A program made the translations under genes and the position numbers. The notes beneath the pieces are model-generated. The model did no database searches. It was not told the origin of the DNA and was given only the letters and a program-made list of their open reading frames with translations. DNA of 64,000 nucleotides from G965261055 sp965261055 [NCBI: Fibrobacteria bacterium]. GTDB taxonomy: Bacteria > Fibrobacterota > Fibrobacteria > UBA11236. Below are positions 8,914 through 16,155 of this stretch, in pieces. The stretch is from the NCBI GenBank assembly GCA_965261055.1, contig OZ253440.1, forward strand, positions 620,001 through 684,000, in the 5' to 3' direction. Each line of letters starts with the position of its first letter. The first letter of the stretch is position 1.

Positions 8914-10685
8914 TTTAAAAATAATTTGTACTGATGATTAGACGTTAAAACTATATTAGGTCTTGGCTCTTGAAACTGAACAACTCCATAACCTTGATAA
9001 GAAAAAGATCCTACCAAAGGCTTCATTTTTTGAATAGCTTCATTTAAAGTGAGCCCAACTAAATTTGGCATCACTTTTGTTTCACTTTGTTCTAAAATAT
9101 TTTTCCCTTTTTTAGAGGAGTAAAGTTTAACTTGAGCTAAATTAATAGATTTTTTAGTTTTTAGTTTTGTAACTAGAATTTTTTTTTCTTTTCTGTCTAG
9201 AGCATATTTAGGATCTTTTAGCATGCGATCCATAATCCTTTTAAAAACAGGTGCAGCTGATAAACCTCCATACTTATGAGTTTTAGGTTCATTAATAATT
9301 ACAATTCCAATATACTTAGGATTGTCTGCTGGAACCATTCCAATAAATGAAGAATTAAATTTTTCTTCAGAATAACGTCCTGTCATTGAATCTATTTTTT
9401 CAACAGTTCCTGTTTTACCCCCTATAGTATATTCAGAATTTCGAATACCTCTAGCTGTACCATATTGAACTACTCCTTCTAGTAATTTTCTAACCTTTGC
9501 TGCAGTTTTTTCCGTAATGACTCTACGAATATTGATTGGAAAATTCTTTTCTTCCATCTCATTTTTGTGATTAACATAAGCTTTAATAATTTGAGGTTGA
9601 ATTAAAACCCCCCCATTAGCGATAACACTAGCTGCAGTTAACATTTGTAAAGGTGTTGTTCCTATTTCTTGACCCCAAGAAATTGTCATTTTAGATCGCT
9701 TACTCCATTCACTTACTTCTTTTAAATTCCCTTTTTCTTCTGCTGGTAATGAAATTCCTGTTTTATTTCCAAACCCAAAAGAACGCAAGTAACGATAAAA
9801 TCCTGTAGAAGAAAATCTATTTGCAAGTTTTACTATTACAATATTACTAGAATGAGCCATTGCTTCACTCAATGAAATTTTTTGATTCCTTTTTGTGTCT
9901 CTAACAACAATGCCATCAACAAAATACTGTCCGTCTTCAGCATCAAATTTTTCATCAAAATCAGTCCAATTTTCTTCCAAAGCAATTGCTACAGTAAAAA
10001 TTTTCATCGTTGATCCTGGTTCATAAATTTTGGAGATGGCTTGATTTTTCCAATTTTTCATATCTTCAGAACTTTTTCTATTTAAATGATAAAAAGGATA
10101 ATTTGCTAATGATAGAATTTCTCCAGTATGAGGATCCATAATCATGGCTATTCCATCTAAAGCTTGTGTTCTATTGACCCCCCATTTCAAAGCCGATTCT
10201 GTAATTTCTTGAATATTTTTATCTAAAGTTGTAACCACATGCTTACCATTAACAGCTTTAGACTCTTTGTCCTTTAAACTAGGTGAAAGTTTTCGAGATG
10301 CATTCAGCCTATAATACTTCCAACCATTAGTTCCTTTTAAAATTTGATCTTGGTGATACTCTAAACCAAATTGTCCTTGATTGTTATAGCCCGTTGTTCC
10401 TAAAACTTGGCTAGCTAAAGAATTGTATAAAGCAACTCTCTTTAATTTTTTCTTATTTGAATCTAAATCAATTTCAATTTTAGCATTCATAATCAAAGAC
10501 TCTAAATTTCTATCCCAAATTTCACCTCTTTTTGGATAATCTACCTTTCGTTTAATAGATTGCCTTATAGATGCTGAAGAATAGTAATCCTGATTCATGA
10601 CTTGAATACTGAACAAGCGAAAAACAATTCCAAATAAAAAAATGGAAAAACCTACATAAAACCATATGATTCTTTTATTGATCAT
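8910..10685 (-). CDS. ftsI: Septal transpeptidase FtsI (PBP3) with one PASTA domain
   Basis: Class B penicillin-binding protein that cross-links septal peptidoglycan with FtsW. The 591-aa protein has one N-terminal membrane segment (about residues 5-27), a pedestal domain with YPKRGEIWDRN, and a transpeptidase domain with all three active-site motifs: EPGSTMKIF (catalytic Ser), SSN, and GGKTGTVEK. After a lysine-rich linker the last 60 residues form a single PASTA-like domain starting VMPNLVGLTLNEAI. A PASTA tail is common in Gram-positive and some FCB-type PBPs, less so in proteobacterial FtsI. It overlaps ftsL and murE by a few bases. Confidence 0.95.
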   Translation of the reverse strand: MINKRIIWFYVGFSIFLFGIVFRLFSIQVMNQDYYSSASIRQSIKRKVDYPKRGEIWDRNLESLIMNAKIEIDLDSNKKKLKRVALYNSLASQVLGTTGYNNQGQFGLEYHQDQILKGTNGWKYYRLNASRKLSPSLKDKESKAVNGKHVVTTLDKNIQEITESALKWGVNRTQALDGIAMIMDPHTGEILSLANYPFYHLNRKSSEDMKNWKNQAISKIYEPGSTMKIFTVAIALEENWTDFDEKFDAEDGQYFVDGIVVRDTKRNQKISLSEAMAHSSNIVIVKLANRFSSTGFYRYLRSFGFGNKTGISLPAEEKGNLKEVSEWSKRSKMTISWGQEIGTTPLQMLTAASVIANGGVLIQPQIIKAYVNHKNEMEEKNFPINIRRVITEKTAAKVRKLLEGVVQYGTARGIRNSEYTIGGKTGTVEKIDSMTGRYSEEKFNSSFIGMVPADNPKYIGIVIINEPKTHKYGGLSAAPVFKRIMDRMLKDPKYALDRKEKKILVTKLKTKKSINLAQVKLYSSKKGKNILEQSETKVMPNLVGLTLNEAIQKMKPLVGSFSYQGYGVVQFQEPRPNIVLTSNHQYKLFLK

Positions 10686-10983
10686 GGTGAGTTAACGGAT
10701 AAATAGGATATATTTTTTGATGATAAACTAAATTATATTTCTTAGAGATTTTTTCTAAACGGGTAAAGCTTTCTAACCCATTAATGCGTATTAACTGCTT
10801 TGTCATCTCATTTTTAGAAATTTCTAACTGTTTCTGTAGTTGTTCTTTCTCTTGACCAAGAAATAAATAATTGTTTGTATTACTCACTTTAAGAAATAAT
10901 GCTCCCATTAACAAACAAAATACAAGAATAAGTAAAGGATAACTTATTTTTCTTCTTACTTTTATTTGTAACCGTGCTCTCAT
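10675..10983 (-). CDS. ftsL: FtsL-like small bitopic division protein
   Basis: A 102-aa protein with a basic N-terminus (MRARLQIKVRRKISY), one membrane helix (about residues 16-32) and a short coiled-coil-like stretch (EKEQLQKQLEISKNEMTKQL) ending in a periplasmic tail. FtsL has little sequence conservation. The call rests on size, topology and its position between rsmH and ftsI, overlapping both. In other bacteria FtsL pairs with FtsB and FtsQ to activate FtsW-FtsI. Confidence 0.8.
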   Translation of the reverse strand: MRARLQIKVRRKISYPLLILVFCLLMGALFLKVSNTNNYLFLGQEKEQLQKQLEISKNEMTKQLIRINGLESFTRLEKISKKYNLVYHQKIYPIYPLTHHDQ

Positions 10984-11921
10984 CTTATTTTTTTCATAAC
11001 CCTTAATTTCGCACTACGAGAACGAGAGTTAGACTGAACCTCCAAGGCCCTTGGAATTAATGGTTTCTTAATTATTTTTTTGAGTCTCTGTTGTTTACCT
11101 CCACACTGACAAATAGGGTATTCTGAAGGACAAATACAATCGTTTTCATATTTTTTAAAAAGATGTTTAACCCAACGATCTTCAACAGAATGGAATGTAA
11201 TCACACAAATCCTTCCACCAACAACTAATTTTTCAACGGCTGATTTCAAGTTTTTTTCAACTTCTTTTTTCTCTTGATTCACTTCAATACGTATTGCCTG
11301 AAAAACCTGAGATAATATTTTAGATTGGTTATAAATTCCTAAAGGATATATTTCTTGTAAAGCTTCCTTAATCACTGATACAGTTTGATTGAAAACAATT
11401 TTTTCCTTTAATACTCTCCCTATTTTTCGTCCTAAGGGAAAAGAAATATCTGAATTACTAAAAAAACTCTGAGCAATTTCTCTCTGTGTATGAGATTCAA
11501 TATAATCTACAGCATTTATTTTACTCTCTTGATTCATCCTCATATCTAAAGGACTTTTACCATGTTTATAGGAGAAACCTCTGTAAGGTTGATCAAATTG
11601 ATGAGAACTCACTCCTAAATCCAATAGAATACCATCTAAACTTTCATTAGAACACAAATTTTCTAATTCTGAAAAACGTGTATGTACTATCTTAATTCTA
11701 GACTCATTTTTAAATATTTTTGTTGCTCGTTTAATTGCATCTAAGTCTTGATCTATTGATATCAAACTCCCTTTAGAGCTTAATTTTTCTAAAATGGCTG
11801 AAGAATGTCCTCCGCTCCCTAAAGTACCATCAAAATAAAACCCATCTTTATTTTTGATTAAAAACTCTACAGATTCTTTGAGTAAAACTGGTTTATGATA
11901 ATCAACATCAATTTGTTTCAT
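10980..11921 (-). CDS. rsmH: 16S rRNA (cytosine-1402-N4)-methyltransferase RsmH
   Basis: SAM-dependent methyltransferase (formerly MraW) that modifies C1402 in the ribosomal P site. Diagnostic blocks are HKPVLLKESVEFL, DGTLGSGGHSSAIL (SAM motif), LDLGVSSHQFD, GFSYKHGKSPLDMRM and, near the end, ITFHSVEDRWVKHLF, plus a cysteine-rich loop CICPSEYPICQCGG. The frame is open back to a TTG at 11945, but the ATG at 11921 puts HKPVLL at residue 9 as in the family, so I use it; it still overlaps mraZ by 14 nt. Confidence 0.95.
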   Translation of the reverse strand: MKQIDVDYHKPVLLKESVEFLIKNKDGFYFDGTLGSGGHSSAILEKLSSKGSLISIDQDLDAIKRATKIFKNESRIKIVHTRFSELENLCSNESLDGILLDLGVSSHQFDQPYRGFSYKHGKSPLDMRMNQESKINAVDYIESHTQREIAQSFFSNSDISFPLGRKIGRVLKEKIVFNQTVSVIKEALQEIYPLGIYNQSKILSQVFQAIRIEVNQEKKEVEKNLKSAVEKLVVGGRICVITFHSVEDRWVKHLFKKYENDCICPSEYPICQCGGKQQRLKKIIKKPLIPRALEVQSNSRSRSAKLRVMKKIR

Positions 11922-12366
11922 AACTTTTATAAAATAACTGTTCAAACTCTACACTTTCTTCAGAAGATAAATGCATCATAGAATCATAAGCTTTAGGACT
12001 CCAAAGACGAATTCCTTTTCCATCCCCTGTGAAAATAACTTCCTTTTCAATTTTAGCATACTGTATTAATTCTTGTGAAAGTAAAATTCGATTCTGCCCA
12101 TCTAAAACAGATAGCTTCGCCATTGAGGTTACTCTTAAAGCAAAGCGAGAGCCTTGTCGGTTCTGTTTAGAAATAAGGTTAAGATCTGATTCTAAATAGT
12201 CTTCCCATTCTTTCAGGGGTCTTAGAATAAGAGAATTGTCAGTAAATAAAGTCACTACAACTTGACTTCCTAGGTCATCCGACCATTGCTTCCTAAACTC
12301 TAAAGGCAAACTTGTTCTAAATTTCTGATCCACAGAAACTACTGCTTTTCCAATAAAACTACTCAT
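11908..12366 (-). CDS. mraZ: Transcriptional regulator MraZ
   Basis: AbrB-like DNA-binding protein that heads division clusters and usually represses its own operon by binding TGGGN direct repeats. The 152-aa protein has two SpoVT/AbrB-type halves: VVSVDQKFRTSLPLEFRK (about residues 9-26) and LSVLDGQNRILLSQELIQYA (about 84-103), each with the family's 'D..gRi.lP' type core. Four TGG repeats with exact 10-bp spacing lie just before its start codon, so autoregulation is likely. Confidence 0.95.
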   Translation of the reverse strand: MSSFIGKAVVSVDQKFRTSLPLEFRKQWSDDLGSQVVVTLFTDNSLILRPLKEWEDYLESDLNLISKQNRQGSRFALRVTSMAKLSVLDGQNRILLSQELIQYAKIEKEVIFTGDGKGIRLWSPKAYDSMMHLSSEESVEFEQLFYKSYETN

Positions 12367-12371
12367 TTATA

Positions 12372-12406
12372 AACCAAAATAACCCATAACAAACCATAAT
12401 CTACCA
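12372..12406 (-). promoter_or_regulatory. Predicted MraZ boxes (four 10-bp-spaced TGG repeats)
   Basis: On the minus strand TGG begins at 12406, 12396, 12386 and 12376, four copies with exact 10-bp period: TGGTA, TGGTT, TGGGT, TGGTT, each followed by an AT-rich 5-mer. This is the arrangement known for MraZ operators (TGGGN repeats every 10 bp), and the last box ends only a few bases before the mraZ ATG. MraZ binding here is inferred from the pattern and position. Confidence 0.75.
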
Positions 12407-12426
12407 CTTTTAAACACAAAAATCAA
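12398..12426 (-). promoter_or_regulatory. Candidate sigma70 promoter for the dcw cluster
   Basis: On the minus strand TTGATT (12426-12421) and TAGATT (12403-12398) are separated by 17 bp. The same -10 hexamer and spacing occur upstream of groES. The -10 element overlaps the first MraZ box, which would fit repression by occlusion. This is inferred from sequence only. Confidence 0.4.
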
Positions 12427-12447
12427 GTAATATTGTATTTTAAATAC

Positions 12448-12470
12448 AAAAAAAGCCTCTAAATGAGGCT
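12448..12470 (-). terminator. Rho-independent terminator after the membrane-anchored protein gene
   Basis: Six-bp stem AGCCTC/GAGGCT with a 5-nt loop (12454-12470). On the minus strand it is followed by a run of T (complement of A 12448-12453). It lies 24 nt past the stop of the gene at 12495-12959 and before the mraZ promoter, so it separates the two units. Confidence 0.8.
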
Positions 12471-12494
12471 CTTCTTTTTAATAGTTTTGTTAAA

Positions 12495-12959
12495 CTAATG
12501 ACTCGAAGCTCTTCTACCGTGCTTAATTCCACCTTCAGATGTTTTAGCAACATTTTGCTCTGTACTTAAAGGTTGAATATTTTCACCAACAGCCTGTCGT
12601 GGTTTCCTTTGAGGTAAAGGAGTCTTTACTTTTTCCGGAGTCGCCACTATCGTCTTAGCCGAAGTAGCTGACGAAGTAGAGGCCGCTTTCGCTTGATTTC
12701 CACCAGCCAAGCGTGTACGCTGACGCGGTTGTCTATTTTCAAATTGATTTGAACTGGTATTATTAGATTTAGATGCATTTAATCTATTTCTGTCTTTGTT
12801 ATAAGGTTTTACTTGTTTATTCCAGTCCAATTTGCCCACAGCAGGTTGTTTTAATGTGTATTGAATTTTTTTCAAAGATTTTAATACGATCAAAATAAGG
12901 ACAAACAAAGCTACGTTTAAAATAACAATGAGGGACAAAACAATATTGATGTCTTTCAT
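12495..12959 (-). CDS. Hypothetical protein with one membrane helix and a basic low-complexity tail
   Basis: I do not recognise this 154-aa protein. It has one strong N-terminal membrane helix (about residues 6-27, IVLSLIVILNVALFVLILIV). A long hydrophilic, disordered-looking tail rich in K, R, Q, N, S, T and A follows, with proline-flanked basic stretches (PLPQRKPRQAV) and the end GGIKHGRRASSH. There is no signal cleavage site, so it is probably a membrane-anchored cytoplasmic tail. AGGAAC precedes the start. It is monocistronic with its own terminator. Such tails sometimes bind nucleic acid, but nothing here proves it. Confidence 0.7.
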   Translation of the reverse strand: MKDINIVLSLIVILNVALFVLILIVLKSLKKIQYTLKQPAVGKLDWNKQVKPYNKDRNRLNASKSNNTSSNQFENRQPRQRTRLAGGNQAKAASTSSATSAKTIVATPEKVKTPLPQRKPRQAVGENIQPLSTEQNVAKTSEGGIKHGRRASSH

Positions 12960-13033
12960 AAAGTTCCTAGTTAATGGTTAATAATATAAGTTTTAACTTA
13001 ACTCAAATCAAAACTAAAATACCCTTGATGGGT

Positions 13034-13045
13034 CGTACAAATGTA
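13034..13045. other. 12-bp palindrome in the 228-nt gap 12960-13187
   Basis: GTACAAATGTAC is an inverted repeat (GTACA, 2-nt centre, TGTAC). It sits between the start of the minus-strand membrane protein gene and the plus-strand YtxJ remnant, so it could be an operator for either. Nothing else in this gap is convincing. Confidence 0.25.
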
Positions 13046-13187
13046 CTTATTGCCATATTCTTTTGCAACATCCACCTACTGAATTTTATTTCTTTATATT
13101 TCTTTATTATAGGCTACAATTGACTACAATTTTAAATGTTCAGTCTGTTTTTCTTCTAAATTTGTACACATACATGCTTCTAAATAA

Positions 13188-13373
13188 ATGATAGTCATAA
13201 ATATAAAAGACTTAACCAAAAAACAAGACCTTCTAAATGTTATTTCTGAATCAAGTAACAAACCTATGTTTGTCTTTAAACATTCTACAATTTGCCCTAT
13301 TTCTTTACATGCAGAAGATCAGTGGAGCAAGTTTCAAAATACAAATCCTCAAGTTAAAAAGAGTTTTTCCTAG
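13188..13373 (+). pseudogene. Truncated YtxJ/BrxC-like (DUF2847) thioredoxin-fold protein
   Basis: The 61-aa reading frame contains NKPMFVFKHSTICPIS, which matches the core of YtxJ/BrxC proteins ('kP.viFKHStrCpIS'), monothiol redox proteins linked to bacillithiol. Family members are about 105-115 aa and continue with a beta strand and a cis-Pro block ('hesPQ'). Here the frame hits two adjacent stops (TAGTAG) right after residue 61, and none of the three frames downstream gives the expected second half before the convergent gene at 13421-14407. I read it as a broken gene; a short functional protein is less likely. Confidence 0.5.
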
Positions 13374-13420
13374 TAGCAGTTTGCTAGTAGAAATAATTAT
13401 CACTCATTCAATCTTACCAC

Positions 13421-14407
13421 TTACTCAAAAATTGGAATTCTACGTGATAAACCCTTACGCGTTGAAATCCATAACTCCCTATTATTTTCCTCTAGAACAG
13501 ACAACACTCTAAAACCTAATATTCCATATTTGGTATTACTTGCATTCCAAAAAAAATGTTTTTGAGGTTTTAAAAAATGAATCAATCCTCTTCTCGTTCC
13601 GATCCAAACCCCTTTCTCTAAATTAGTTTCTATCACATTAACATAATGTTTCAAATAGTGTTCTTCCTTAAATTTTACCCATTTTTGGTTTGCGTAAAGC
13701 CCTACTCCATTTTGTGTACCAATCCATAACCTCCCTAAACGATCAAATTTTAAGGCTGTTACAAAAGGATGAGGTAAAGCATTATTTGTGTTTTCTAGAG
13801 TCCAAGCTTTAAAATTAAACCCATTAAATTCAAATAAACCAAGTTGTGTTCCAACCCAAACTTTTTCATTGGAATCAACAGCGATTGCTTTAATTTTAGT
13901 GTATCCTATTTGACCTATAATTTTAGATTCTGGATAACTATCCCAAAGAATACCATCCAAACGAGCGAAACCTTTTCCAGTTCCTATCCACTTAACTTTT
14001 CTGTCATAGATGACCAAAGATAAAATACGATTATCGGGAAGCTTTCCAAAAGTATTTTCTTCAGTAAATTTTTCCCAAACCCCAAAAGAATAACGGTTCA
14101 AACCACCCTCTGACCCAATCCATAAAACTCCAAAAGCATCCACCTCTATACAATTTATAGTATCGCTTAAAAGCTGATATTGTGTATTTTCAACTGTAAA
14201 ATTTCCCCAAGATTCTGCTTGAGTAAAAACAAAAAGTCCTTTATTCGTTCCAAACCAGCGATTTCCAGAAGAATCTAAAGCCATTGAATAAATTGTTGAC
14301 TCACTAATTTTAGAATCAGAGAGAAGGAATGACTCCCATCGAAAGTCAATTCCACCCACAGCCAAGGAAGCTGTCAATAATAAATAAAGAAATAAGAGTT
14401 TCATCAT
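13421..14407 (-). CDS. Secreted beta-propeller protein (Reg_prop-type repeats)
   Basis: A 328-aa protein with an N-terminal signal peptide (LLFLYLLLTASLAVGG) followed by about six repeats of the two-component-regulator-propeller type, each with a variant of LWIGTxxGL: NRWFGTNKGLF, LWIGSEGGLNRY, VKWIGTGKGFAR, VWVGTQLGLFEF, LWIGTQNGVGLY, GVWIGTRRGLIHF, LWISTRKGLSRR. Such repeats form a propeller and are usual in sensor kinases of FCB bacteria, but no kinase or membrane domain follows. It is probably an exported stand-alone propeller of unknown ligand. It is divergent from pheA. Confidence 0.75.
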   Translation of the reverse strand: MMKLLFLYLLLTASLAVGGIDFRWESFLLSDSKISESTIYSMALDSSGNRWFGTNKGLFVFTQAESWGNFTVENTQYQLLSDTINCIEVDAFGVLWIGSEGGLNRYSFGVWEKFTEENTFGKLPDNRILSLVIYDRKVKWIGTGKGFARLDGILWDSYPESKIIGQIGYTKIKAIAVDSNEKVWVGTQLGLFEFNGFNFKAWTLENTNNALPHPFVTALKFDRLGRLWIGTQNGVGLYANQKWVKFKEEHYLKHYVNVIETNLEKGVWIGTRRGLIHFLKPQKHFFWNASNTKYGILGFRVLSVLEENNRELWISTRKGLSRRIPIFE

Positions 14408-14514
14408 TGTGTCTCACTTACCTAATACTAAAAGTCTTTTGTGTTTTTGCAGTATAAACATATAAATAAACTAAAGATTTAATTAAATTTTACTTTCAAT
14501 TAAACTCTAATAGT

Positions 14515-15402
14515 ATGACTGTAAAAATTGGTTTTCAAGGTGAAGTGGGAGCATATGGCGAATACATTTGTAAAAATTTATCTGATAATGCTAAAGTCTT
14601 TAGCTATCATTACTTTGAAGATGTTTTTAAAGCCCTACAAAAAAAAGAATTAAATCTTGGTGTCATTCCTATTGAGAACTCACTTGTAGGTAGTATCCAC
14701 GAAAATTTTGATTTGTTACAAAAATATCATTTTAAAATTATTAGCGAACGCCTTCTAAAGATACAACACACTCTTATGTGTCGCAAAAACTCTTCTTTTA
14801 AACAAATCAAAAAAGTCTATTCCCATCCTCAGGCTCTTTCACAGTGCAGTGATTTTTTCAAAGAAAATCCTCAACTTAAACAAAAAGTTTTTTATGACAC
14901 AGCGGGAGCAGCTAAACATTTGATGGAAAAAAAAATGCAAGATGGAGCAGCTATCGCCAGTTCCTATGCAGCAAAGCAATATGACCTACAAATTCTAAAC
15001 GATAAACTTGCCAACTTAACTCAAAATTTTACTCGTTTTCTTGTTGTCACTCACCAAAATCAAATAGAAAATATAAACGAAAAAATTAACCTCATTCCCT
15101 CCAATCTAGAAGACCAAGATTATAAAACATCCATTGCTTTTAGTCCAAAAAAAGAAGAACAGGGTATCTTATTTAAACTATTAGAGATTTTTTCGAAACG
15201 CAATATTAATTTCTTAAGAATAGAATCTCGACCTATTCCTAAACAAACTTTTGAATACATTTTTTACTTAGACATACAAGGTCAATGTAAAAAATCACCC
15301 ACTAATCCAATCCAAGAAGCATTAGATTTGTTACAAGAAAATTGTTCTCAGTTTCAAAATTATGGTTCTTACCCTATTGGATCAAAAATCAAAATGGATT
15401 AA
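14515..15402 (+). CDS. pheA: Prephenate dehydratase PheA (with ACT domain)
   Basis: Converts prephenate to phenylpyruvate in phenylalanine synthesis. The 295-aa protein begins IGFQGEVGAYGE and has GVIPIENSLVGSI, IQHTLMC, the YSHPQALSQC block and the catalytic Thr-Arg-Phe motif in LTQNFTRFLVV. The last 90 residues form an ACT domain with RIESRPIP, the ESRP motif that binds phenylalanine, so feedback inhibition is expected. There is no fused chorismate mutase. No clear Shine-Dalgarno sequence precedes the ATG. rph starts 6 nt later. Confidence 0.95.
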   Translation: MTVKIGFQGEVGAYGEYICKNLSDNAKVFSYHYFEDVFKALQKKELNLGVIPIENSLVGSIHENFDLLQKYHFKIISERLLKIQHTLMCRKNSSFKQIKKVYSHPQALSQCSDFFKENPQLKQKVFYDTAGAAKHLMEKKMQDGAAIASSYAAKQYDLQILNDKLANLTQNFTRFLVVTHQNQIENINEKINLIPSNLEDQDYKTSIAFSPKKEEQGILFKLLEIFSKRNINFLRIESRPIPKQTFEYIFYLDIQGQCKKSPTNPIQEALDLLQENCSQFQNYGSYPIGSKIKMD

Positions 15403-15407
15403 CCGAC

Positions 15408-16133
15408 ATGAATCAAAGAGTAGATAAACGCCAAAATAATCAACTAAGAGAAATTAAAATTACTCCTAATTTTGTTTCATCAGCCGAAGCCTCTTATTTA
15501 ATAGAAATAGGAAAAACTAGAGTTTTATGTAACGCTTCTGTTGAAAACAAAGTTCCTCGGTGGCTTCAAGGAAAAGGGAAAGGTTGGGTTACAGCCGAGT
15601 ACAGTCTTTTACCTAGAAGTACTAAAGAAAGAGTTTCTCGCGAACGTGGCTCTATTTCTGGTCGTACCCAAGAAATTCAACGCCTTATTGGTCGTTGTTT
15701 AAGAGGTGTTTGTGATTTAAGTGCATTAGGAGAGCACAGTATTGTGATTGATTGTGATGTCATTGAAGCCGATGGAGGAACACGTTGTGCCAGTATTGTT
15801 GGTGCTTTTCTAGCCCTAGCAAAAAGCCTACAAGACCTCAAAGAAACTAAAAAATTAGAAGCCCCTATTTTAAAACATTGGGTTTCAGCAATTAGCGTTG
15901 GTCTTCTTAAAAACACTCCGATTCTTGATCTTTGTTACATTGAAGACTCCTCAGCTGAAGTTGATATGAATGTAATCATGACCGATGAAAAAACATTTGT
16001 TGAAGTTCAAGGAACAGGTGAAGAAAATACTTACAGCCGACAAGAACTAAACTTAATGTTAGATTTTGCCGAAAAGGGCTGCTTAGAAATCATTGAGATT
16101 CAAAAAAGTATTTTAGGAAATATTCTACCTTAA
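15408..16133 (+). CDS. rph: Ribonuclease PH
   Basis: Phosphorolytic 3'-5' exoribonuclease that trims tRNA 3' ends. The protein from the ATG at 15408 is 241 aa and starts NQRVDKRQNNQLREIKI, matching the family's 'R.dgR....lR.i'. Other motifs are VTAEYSLLPRST, RERGSISGRTQEIQRLIGR, VIDCDVIEADGGTR and VDMNVIMTDEKTFVEVQGTG. The frame is open upstream to 15342, inside pheA, but those 22 residues do not fit the family. It forms an operon with pheA. Confidence 0.95.
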   Translation: MNQRVDKRQNNQLREIKITPNFVSSAEASYLIEIGKTRVLCNASVENKVPRWLQGKGKGWVTAEYSLLPRSTKERVSRERGSISGRTQEIQRLIGRCLRGVCDLSALGEHSIVIDCDVIEADGGTRCASIVGAFLALAKSLQDLKETKKLEAPILKHWVSAISVGLLKNTPILDLCYIEDSSAEVDMNVIMTDEKTFVEVQGTGEENTYSRQELNLMLDFAEKGCLEIIEIQKSILGNILP

Positions 16134-16150
16134 AATAAAATTTATTTTAA
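16130..16150. terminator. AT-only palindrome between convergent rph and comM
   Basis: A perfect 10-bp inverted repeat made only of A and T (TTAAAATAAA, 1-nt centre, TTTATTTTAA) spans the rph stop codon and the 22-nt convergent gap. It could be a weak bidirectional terminator; the all-AT stem keeps confidence low. Confidence 0.3.
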
Positions 16151-16155
16151 AAAAC

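Noticed and set aside
11922-11945. Longer RsmH starting at TTG 11945
   Set aside because: The extra residues do not fit the family start and the overlap with mraZ would grow to 38 nt.
13237-13512. Second frame over the YtxJ-like fragment as the frameshifted rest of the gene
   Set aside because: Its sequence (LVEIIITHSILPLTQKLEFY) does not match the missing half of YtxJ and it runs into the propeller gene.
15342-15407. Longer RNase PH with 22 extra residues
   Set aside because: They lie inside pheA and the family start is at 15408.
15677-15916. Minus-strand frame within rph
   Set aside because: Overlaps the conserved RNase PH core and has no features of its own.
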